Source: Fontibacterium universale (GTDB lineage Bacteria; Pseudomonadota; Alphaproteobacteria; Pelagibacterales; Pelagibacteraceae). Taken from it: a DNA stretch of 64,000 nt. Shown one piece after another: positions 54,529 to 61,047 of this stretch (within the stretch, counting starts at the first letter, position 1; every line of letters begins with the position of its first letter). The notes under the pieces are model-generated. The model was not told the origin of the DNA. It made no database searches and saw nothing but the letters and a program-made list of their open reading frames with translations. Where the stretch lies: contig CBDEAT010000004.1 of NCBI GenBank assembly GCA_965236175.1, forward strand, positions 1 to 64,000. Reading direction: 5' to 3'. The position numbers and the translations under genes are program-made.

Positions 54529-55513
54529 TTTTAAGATTTATTTTTACACTTGCTGATGTTTCTGTAAGTTCTTTAGCAAAACATCTTTGAAAATATTCTG
54601 CGATAATTGCTCTCTCCAATTCATCGCAACGATTTAAAAATGATATTCTAAAAGAATAGCCAATATCATTAAAAATTTTATAATTATCTGCCCAAGTCAT
54701 TACTGTTCTGGGGCTCATTACTGTTGAAATATCTCCATTTGCAAGACCAGATCTCGTAAGATCGGCAACTTGAATCATTTTTTGTGCAATTTTTTTCCCC
54801 TCAGCATTATTTAGATGAGGGCACTTTGATAATATTATTTCAAGTTCATTCTCTTGTTTTAGATAATTTAGAGTAGTTACAATATTCCATCGATCCATCT
54901 GTCCTTGGTTAATCTGTTGCGTTCCATGATAAAGTCCAGAAGTATCACCAAGACCAATAGTATTTGCTGTTGCAAATAATCTAAAATATTTATTTTGTTT
55001 AATGACTTTATTTTTATCAAGCAACGTTAGTTTTCCTTCACTTTCAAGCAATCTTTGAATCACAAACATTACATCTGGTCTTCCAGCGTCATATTCATCA
55101 AATACTAAGGCCACAGGATTCTGTAGCGCCCAAGGCAAGATACCTTCTCTAAATTCAGTAACCTGTTTGTTGTCTTTTATTACGATGGCATCTTTTCCTA
55201 AAAGATCAATTCTACTTATATGACTATCCAAGTTTACTCTTATGCAAGGCCAATTTAGTCTTGCTGCAACTTGTTCAATATGAGTTGATTTTCCTGTGCC
55301 ATGAAATCCTTGAATTAAAACTCTTTTGTTAAAAACGAAACCCGCAAGTATTGCAAGAGTCGTATCACGGTCAAATTTGTAAGCGCTATCTAGTTCAGGA
55401 ACAAATTGATTTTTTTTTGAAAAACCTTCAACCGTCATGTCGGTATCTATGTTAAAAACTTGTTTTACAGAAATTTTTATATCTGGTGCGCTTTCAAAAA
55501 TATTATTGTCCAT
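54518..55513 (-). CDS. cobS: CobS-like AAA+ ATPase (cobaltochelatase subunit type)
   Basis: 331 residues. Walker A GFHGTGKST (69-77), Walker B VALVFDEYDAGRPDV, sensor region FATANTIGLGDTSGLYHGT, and MSPRTVMTWADN. It is a MoxR-like ATPase that forms a ring and works on the CobT VWA protein. It overlaps cobT by 11 bp and the J-protein gene by 11 bp, so the three are translated together. Confidence 0.92.
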   Translation of the reverse strand: MDNNIFESAPDIKISVKQVFNIDTDMTVEGFSKKNQFVPELDSAYKFDRDTTLAILAGFVFNKRVLIQGFHGTGKSTHIEQVAARLNWPCIRVNLDSHISRIDLLGKDAIVIKDNKQVTEFREGILPWALQNPVALVFDEYDAGRPDVMFVIQRLLESEGKLTLLDKNKVIKQNKYFRLFATANTIGLGDTSGLYHGTQQINQGQMDRWNIVTTLNYLKQENELEIILSKCPHLNNAEGKKIAQKMIQVADLTRSGLANGDISTVMSPRTVMTWADNYKIFNDIGYSFRISFLNRCDELERAIIAEYFQRCFAKELTETSASVKINLKNGK

Positions 55514-56150
55514 GATTTACGTTTTTTTGATTATTCCTTAAAAGAGTATAAGCAATTGTTATTTCTTTTAATTTATTCTCAAATTTTTTATCTCCAGAAT
55601 TTGTATCTGGGTGATATTTTTTTACAAGTTTTTTAAATTGTTCTCTAATTTCGCTCCATTTTACATTACTTTTTAAATCTAGCTTTTTTAAAGCCTCTAT
55701 TTCTTTTGAGCTATAAATTGTTTTTTTTTCAAATTGTTTAAAATAATCTGCAGGAAAAATATCTTGTTCTTCTAAAATATTTCTCCAAACTTTATTAAAA
55801 AAATTATCTTTTGAACCAAGCTTAGAAGTTGGTTTATGCCACGTAATATCTGAATGAATAAATTCTTCAATTTTATCTTGCGACATTTCAGAGAAAAAAT
55901 CCCACTCGTGGTTATAAATTTTTATATGCTCTGAGCAGAACCACTTATATTCACCTGCAGTTTTTGAAGGAGCTTTAAATTCACCTGGTTGTTTGCATCT
56001 TTTCCAATCACATGAATTATCGTTGGTCTTGTTATGAATTTTTAAATGATCTCCACAAAACCACTTGTATTGTTTATTGATGTCTTTTTTTATAAGACCC
56101 TGACCATAAGCTATCTCTTTACATTTGCTCCATTCACAGATCTTTCTCAT
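55503..56150 (-). CDS. J-domain protein with two zinc-knuckle-like repeats
   Basis: 215 residues. Two similar N-terminal units: C5-x4-C10 ... YKWFC32-x2-H35-LKIHN and C47-x4-C52 ... YKWFC72-x2-H75-IKIYN, each a likely CCCH metal site. The second is followed by WDFFSEMS, as in single-unit alphaproteobacterial homologues. The C-terminal J domain has HPD at 180-182 (KLVKKYHPDTNSGD), so it can stimulate an Hsp70. Encoded with cobS and cobT and next to divergent bolA, a conserved neighbourhood. The first unit looks like a duplication. Confidence 0.8.
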   Translation of the reverse strand: MRKICEWSKCKEIAYGQGLIKKDINKQYKWFCGDHLKIHNKTNDNSCDWKRCKQPGEFKAPSKTAGEYKWFCSEHIKIYNHEWDFFSEMSQDKIEEFIHSDITWHKPTSKLGSKDNFFNKVWRNILEEQDIFPADYFKQFEKKTIYSSKEIEALKKLDLKSNVKWSEIREQFKKLVKKYHPDTNSGDKKFENKLKEITIAYTLLRNNQKNVNHGQ

Positions 56151-56184
56151 TTGCGTAATTTTTTAAATTGATTAAAATTATTTT

Positions 56185-56442
56185 ATGTCCGATCTAAAAT
56201 ATATTATCTTAGATAAAATTAAACAAAATATCGTATGTGAAAATTTAGAAGTGAATAATAAATCACATTTGCATCAGCACCATGCTCAATCACCAAAAAA
56301 CAACAATAGTCATTTTGAAGTAATAATTTCTTCAGCGGAACTTAAAAAATTAAAGACAATAGATGCGCACAAAAAAATTTATGCAATTTTAAGTGAAGAG
56401 ATGAAAAATATTATTCACTCTCTTGAAATAAAAATTAATTAA
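56185..56442 (+). CDS. BolA-family protein
   Basis: 85 residues. KH-like BolA fold: an N-terminal helix (ILDKIKQNI), a His-rich loop (SHLHQHHAQ), strand SHFEVIISSAEL and KKIYAILSEEMKNIIHSLEIKI, matching the H-x-(Y) and A-L pattern of BolA. BolA proteins bind [2Fe-2S] glutaredoxins and act in iron-sulfur handling or regulation. Divergent from the J-protein gene with a 34-bp gap. Overlaps convergent aroB by 8 bp. Confidence 0.85.
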   Translation: MSDLKYIILDKIKQNIVCENLEVNNKSHLHQHHAQSPKNNNSHFEVIISSAELKKLKTIDAHKKIYAILSEEMKNIIHSLEIKIN

Positions 56443-57541
56443 ATTGCTCAATTAAAATAGGTTTAATATTTTTATTTAAGTCTGAAGGAAAAATTTTGGC
56501 TTTTCCAATTTTGTTTAATAAAATTAGATTAATTTTAGAACCTGATATTTTTTTATCGTGCTTCATGTAATTAAAAATTTTATTTATATCTTTTTTATTA
56601 AAAATATTTTTAATTTGATAATTAATATTTAATCTTCGATATAAATGTTTGATGCGTTGATGTTCATTTATATTAAGCATTTTCATTTTTACTGACAAAG
56701 AAGATGCAATCATCATTCCATATAACACGGCCTCGCCATGAATAAGATCATTTGAATATTTTTTTACTGCTTCAAAAGCATGGGCAAATGTATGCCCGAA
56801 GTTAAGTATTGCCCTTAGATTTTTTTCTTTTTCATCTTTTTGCACAATAATTGCTTTGCTTCTGCAACTTTCCTTAATTGCATACATGACTAGATTCATG
56901 TCGGTTAAATTAATTATTGCATGAGAATTTTTTTCTAGCCAAGAAAAGAATTTTGCATTCATAATTAAAGAGTATTTTAAAATTTCAGCATAACCCGCAA
57001 CCAAATGTCTATGTGGCAAACTTTTTAATGTCGTTGGATCTATCAAAACAAGTTTAGGTTGGTAAAATGTTCCAATCATATTCTTCCCTTCACTGGAGTT
57101 AATTCCAGTCTTCCCACCAATAGAAGAATCTACCTGGGCTAATAAAGTTGTTGGAATTTGAACCAAGCAAACACCTCTTTTAAATATACTGCTTGCAAAT
57201 CCTGATAAATCTCCAATAACTCCTCCACCTAAAGCAATCACACAGTCATCGCGATTAAAATTATATTTAAATAATTTTTTTATTATTGCATTAGTGAAAT
57301 TCATATTTTTTGATTTTTCACCAGCACTTAATGTAAACAGATATTTATTTTTAGATTTTATAGAAGATAAGATTGAACGAATGTAAGAGGTTGGAATATT
57401 TTTATCTGTAATTAATAAAAATTTTTTTGCTTTTGGAGCAACTTTTCTTATTTCAGCCCCTGTATTATTCAATAAATTTTTACCAATAATAATTGGGTAA
57501 CTATTATTATTTAAATTAACTTTAATTGTTATTTTTTTCAT
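56435..57541 (-). CDS. aroB: 3-dehydroquinate synthase
   Basis: 368 residues. NAD-dependent second step of the shikimate pathway. Signatures: ALGGGVIGDLSGFASSIFKRG, QIPTTLLAQVDSSIGGKTGIN and NFGHTFAHAFE (metal-binding His). Overlaps aroK by 20 bp, so the two are translated in tandem. C-terminal part is Lys/Asn-rich but complete. Confidence 0.95.
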   Translation of the reverse strand: MKKITIKVNLNNNSYPIIIGKNLLNNTGAEIRKVAPKAKKFLLITDKNIPTSYIRSILSSIKSKNKYLFTLSAGEKSKNMNFTNAIIKKLFKYNFNRDDCVIALGGGVIGDLSGFASSIFKRGVCLVQIPTTLLAQVDSSIGGKTGINSSEGKNMIGTFYQPKLVLIDPTTLKSLPHRHLVAGYAEILKYSLIMNAKFFSWLEKNSHAIINLTDMNLVMYAIKESCRSKAIIVQKDEKEKNLRAILNFGHTFAHAFEAVKKYSNDLIHGEAVLYGMMIASSLSVKMKMLNINEHQRIKHLYRRLNINYQIKNIFNKKDINKIFNYMKHDKKISGSKINLILLNKIGKAKIFPSDLNKNIKPILIEQFN

Positions 57542-58046
57542 AAAAATCTATAATTTTTTCAATAATCTTATTCTTACTATTTAAATTACAATTTATTTCG
57601 TAGTTGGCCAATTTATATATTGGATCTCTAGTTTTTTTTAAATTTTTAATACTTTTTTCAATGTTATTTTGATCAACCATTGGTCTTTTTTTAGCATTAC
57701 GCTTAATGCGGCTAATAATCAAATCTTCATCCATATTAAGCCAAATAGATAGATATTCTTTTAAAATTTTTTTTCTAATAACATCATTAATAAACGCTCC
57801 GCCGCCTACAGAAATTATTTTTACTTTATCATTTTTAATTTTTAAGAAAATTTTTTCTTCTAATTCTCTAAAATATTTTTCTCCGTTTTTTTTAAAAATT
57901 TCGGCAATAGAAAGATTGGCATCATCCTCTATTAATGCGTCGGTATCTACGAATTCAATTTTTAATTTTTTTGCAACTTCTTTTCCAATGGTACTTTTGC
58001 CAGTACCCATCATTCCAACCAATACTAAGCTTTTATGCGTTGCCAT
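57522..58046 (-). CDS. aroK: Shikimate kinase
   Basis: 174 residues. Walker A GMMGTGKST (11-19), the shikimate-binding DTDALIE, FRELEE and GGGAF motifs, and lid residues in KRPM. It phosphorylates shikimate at O3. It precedes aroB, the usual aroK-aroB order. Confidence 0.94.
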   Translation of the reverse strand: MATHKSLVLVGMMGTGKSTIGKEVAKKLKIEFVDTDALIEDDANLSIAEIFKKNGEKYFRELEEKIFLKIKNDKVKIISVGGGAFINDVIRKKILKEYLSIWLNMDEDLIISRIKRNAKKRPMVDQNNIEKSIKNLKKTRDPIYKLANYEINCNLNSKNKIIEKIIDFYEKNNN

Positions 58047-58105
58047 TATTGAATGAATAATTTATTAACATAATTCTAATTGAAATATTATATAATTAAT
58101 CTGTT

Positions 58106-58264
58106 ATGCCTTTTAGAACCTCAATACAAATTATCTTAGCTGCTATAGCTATCTTGATAGCCATCCTTTGTATTCTTTATTACTTTGGTTCAAAAGATAT
58201 TGTTTTAGAAAAAACAAAAATTATCGAAAAGATTCCAGTAGAGAAATTAAATATAGTTAAATAA
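58106..58264 (+). CDS. Small single-span membrane protein, 52 residues
   Basis: ORF with ATG 58106 and TAA 58262-58264. The N-terminus is basic (MPFRTSIQ), followed by one strongly hydrophobic helix (IILAAIAILIAILCILYYF, ~8-27) and a charged tail ending in EKIPVEKLNIVK. A perfect TATAAT stands at 58091-58096, so the transcript would start within a few bases of the ATG. It fills the whole space between aroK and malate synthase and ends 5 bp from the latter. I do not recognise the family; it could be a reduced LptC-like or other bitopic protein. Confidence 0.5.
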   Translation: MPFRTSIQIILAAIAILIAILCILYYFGSKDIVLEKTKIIEKIPVEKLNIVK

Positions 58265-58269
58265 CGAGC

Positions 58270-59877
58270 TTATTTAGCTTCCGATCTAACAATTTCGTTA
58301 TAAGCAGGAACAGTTAAAAAATCTTCAAATTGATTAGCAATCGACATTTCTTCAAACATTTTTGCCGCGCGTTCGTAATTGCCTTTTTCAAATTTCTGTT
58401 CACCAACTTCTTTTTTAATCTGCACCATTTCTTCTTTAACAATATTTTTTACGTAAACAGGATCAATTGTTTTTCCATCAACAGTTTTACATTGATGTTT
58501 ATTCCACTGCCAAACCTGCGCTCTTGAAATCTCAGCAGTAGCAGCATCTTCCATTAAATTATAAAGAGGAACACAACCGTTGCCACCTAGCCATGCAGCT
58601 AAATATTGAATTCCTACGGAAATATTTTTTCTAAGACCCTCTTCAGTAATATCTCCTTTTTCAGCTAATAATAAATCTTTAGCTTCAATTTTTGTATCGC
58701 TAGGAACTTTGTTAACTTGATTTGCTTGTGGCATTTTTTCATCGAATATATCTTTTGCAATTTTTACTAAACCAGGGTGAGCAACCCAAGTACCATCATG
58801 ACCGTCATTAGCTTCTCTTAATTTATCTTGTTTTACAGCATCCATTGCTTTTTGATTTAAAGCTTCATTATCTTTAATTGGAATTTGAGCAGCCATACCA
58901 CCCATTGCGTGAGCACCTCTACGGTGACATGTTTTAATTAATAACAGACTATATGATCTTAAAAAATGAGAAGTCATCTTAACAATAGATCTATCTGGCA
59001 ATAGGAAGTCTTTAAAGTTTTTGAATTTTTTAATGTAGCTGAAAATATAATCCCATCTTCCGCAGTTAAGACCCACGATGTGATCCTTTAACTCAAATAA
59101 AATTTCATCCATCTCGAATGAAGCAAGAATTGTTTCAATCAAAACTGTAACTTTAATAGTTCCGTGCTTAATGCCTAATTTTTTTTGCGCTTCTGTAAAT
59201 ACGTCGTTCCACAGTCTAGCTTCAAGATGACTTTCCATTTTTGGTAAATAGAAATAAGGACCCGTTCCATTTTGCAGAAGTTTTTTTGCATTATGATAAA
59301 AATAAACACCAAAATCAAATATTCCGCCTGAACATTTTTCATTATCAACTAAGAAATGTGCTTCATCCAAGTGCCATCCTCTTGGTCTTACAATAAGTAC
59401 GGCATGTTTTTCATTTAATTTATATTCTTTGCCTGTAGTTTTATCTGTGAAATTAATTTTTTTATTAATCGCGTTCTTTAAATTAATTTGACCTTCAATA
59501 ACATTATTCCAAGCTGGAGTTGCAGAATCTTCAAGATCCGCCATAAAACAACTCGCTCCAGAATTAAGCGCATTGATAATCATTTTTTGATTAGTAGGAC
59601 CTGTAATTTCAACTCTACGATCTTGTAAATCTTTTGGAACGCCTAAAATTTTCCAATCTTTCTCTCTAATGGACTTTGTTTCTTCCAAGAAATTAGGACG
59701 CCAGCCCCCATCAATTTTTTTTTGAACTTCTTGTCTACGCTTTAGTAACTCGAGTCTTCTAGAATTAAATTTTCGATGTAAATCGGCTACAAACTCTAAA
59801 CAATCTAAAGTTAAAATTTCTTCAAATTCTTTAGAAATTTTTCCTGTAATAGTGGTATTTTTTGGAAAAGATTTCAT
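58270..59877 (-). CDS. aceB: Malate synthase A
   Basis: About 535 residues from ATG 59877 (MKSFPKNTT); a GTG three codons earlier is possible. It condenses glyoxylate and acetyl-CoA to malate. Family blocks: DRRVEITGPTNQKMIINALNSG (split: DRRVEITGP, KMIINALNSG), FMADLEDSATPAW, HIVGLNCGRWDYIFSYIK, HDGTWVAHPGL and NGCVPLYNLMEDAATAEISR. Full-length similarity to E. coli AceB identifies the A type, not the longer G type. No isocitrate lyase is in the window. Confidence 0.96.
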   Translation of the reverse strand: MKSFPKNTTITGKISKEFEEILTLDCLEFVADLHRKFNSRRLELLKRRQEVQKKIDGGWRPNFLEETKSIREKDWKILGVPKDLQDRRVEITGPTNQKMIINALNSGASCFMADLEDSATPAWNNVIEGQINLKNAINKKINFTDKTTGKEYKLNEKHAVLIVRPRGWHLDEAHFLVDNEKCSGGIFDFGVYFYHNAKKLLQNGTGPYFYLPKMESHLEARLWNDVFTEAQKKLGIKHGTIKVTVLIETILASFEMDEILFELKDHIVGLNCGRWDYIFSYIKKFKNFKDFLLPDRSIVKMTSHFLRSYSLLLIKTCHRRGAHAMGGMAAQIPIKDNEALNQKAMDAVKQDKLREANDGHDGTWVAHPGLVKIAKDIFDEKMPQANQVNKVPSDTKIEAKDLLLAEKGDITEEGLRKNISVGIQYLAAWLGGNGCVPLYNLMEDAATAEISRAQVWQWNKHQCKTVDGKTIDPVYVKNIVKEEMVQIKKEVGEQKFEKGNYERAAKMFEEMSIANQFEDFLTVPAYNEIVRSEAK

Positions 59878-59888
59878 ATAGGCCACAA

Positions 59889-59916
59889 TTTATATATAAA
59901 CTTTATCCGAACTCAA
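59889..59916 (-). promoter_or_regulatory. Candidate promoter for malate synthase
   Basis: On the minus strand, TTGAGT (59916-59911), 16-bp spacer, TATAAA (59894-59889). The start point would be near 59882, about 5 bases before ATG 59877, so the mRNA would be nearly leaderless. The 54-63-bp divergent gap also must hold the accA promoter, for which TATAAA at 59921-59926 is a possible -10. Confidence 0.45.
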
Positions 59917-59940
59917 TATGTATAAAAATAAAATTATTAA

Positions 59941-61047
59941 ATGAATTACTTAGATTTTGAAGACGATATTAAAGCATTAGATCAAAGAGTTCAGGAATTA
60001 AAAGCTCCCTACCTTGCAAAGGGAATTACCGCCATTGAAAATCCTACAATTATTGACGCTGAAAGAAGATTAAATGAAGCGCTAGACAGAGCTTATGCAA
60101 ATCTTAATCGCTGGCAAAAAACAAAAGTTGCAAGACACGAATTTAGACCACGTTCTATTCATTACATTCAAAAGATTTTTCCAGATTTTACAAATCTATC
60201 TGGAGATCGATTGTATGGAGAGGATCAATCTGTGTTAGCAGGATTTGCAACTCTTGATGGGGTTTCAGTTTTGGTTATTGGTCAAGAAAAAGGAAATGAT
60301 ACTCAGTCTAGAATTCAAAGAAATTTTGGAATGATGAGACCCGAAGGTTACCGCAAGAGCATGCGTTTAATGAATCTTGCAGATAGATTAAATATTCCAA
60401 TTATAACATTTATAGATACGCCAGGCGCTTATCCTGGAAAAGGAGCAGAAGAGCGAGGTCAGGCAGAGGCTATTGCAAAATGTATTGAGTGCTGTCTCAA
60501 TGTAAAAGTTCCAATGATTTCTGTAGTCATAGGAGAGGGTGGGTCAGGAGGAGCCATTGCACTTGCAACTGCTAATAAAGTTTTAATGTTAGAATATTCT
60601 GTCTATTCAGTGATATCTCCAGAAGGATGCGCATCTATTCTTTGGCGTGATCCAAAGAAAGCAAAAGAAGCAGCTGAGGCTATGAAGATTTCTTCGCAGG
60701 ATTTATTAGAAAATAAAATTATTGATGAAATTATCAAGGAACCAAAAGGTGGAGCTCACAGAAATCATGATGAAATGGTTTCAAACGTTACAATGAGTAT
60801 TAAGAAAAATTTAAATGAACTAATACAAGTCTCTCCAGAAGAGCTTATTTATCAAAGAAAAAATAGATTCCTAAGCATAGGAAGAGACGTGATGATTACT
60901 AAAGAAGAGTTTTATAAAGATACACACATCAATACTGTTGCTTTCAGTCCTTTTAATTGGAAATTATTACTTCAGAATAATCGTAGATTAGTTGCAACAG
61001 CTGTTGTGATTGTAATTCTATTTATTTTAGCTTTAATCTTTGCTTAA
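59941..61047 (+). CDS. accA: Acetyl-CoA carboxylase carboxyltransferase alpha subunit, with C-terminal membrane segment
   Basis: 368 residues. The first ~315 match AccA: FEDDIKALDQRV at the start, GFATLDGVSVLVIGQEKG, FGMMRPEGYRKSMRLM, PIITFIDTPGAYPGKGAEERGQ and IGEGGSGGAIALATANKVLM. With AccD it transfers the carboxyl group to make malonyl-CoA. AccA normally ends near residue 318. Here a 53-residue extension follows (from ~60886), ending in RRLVATAVVIVILFILALIF, a single membrane helix at the very C-terminus. This predicts a tail-anchored enzyme. The 3' end overlaps secA by 15 bp. Confidence 0.93.
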   Translation: MNYLDFEDDIKALDQRVQELKAPYLAKGITAIENPTIIDAERRLNEALDRAYANLNRWQKTKVARHEFRPRSIHYIQKIFPDFTNLSGDRLYGEDQSVLAGFATLDGVSVLVIGQEKGNDTQSRIQRNFGMMRPEGYRKSMRLMNLADRLNIPIITFIDTPGAYPGKGAEERGQAEAIAKCIECCLNVKVPMISVVIGEGGSGGAIALATANKVLMLEYSVYSVISPEGCASILWRDPKKAKEAAEAMKISSQDLLENKIIDEIIKEPKGGAHRNHDEMVSNVTMSIKKNLNELIQVSPEELIYQRKNRFLSIGRDVMITKEEFYKDTHINTVAFSPFNWKLLLQNNRRLVATAVVIVILFILALIFA

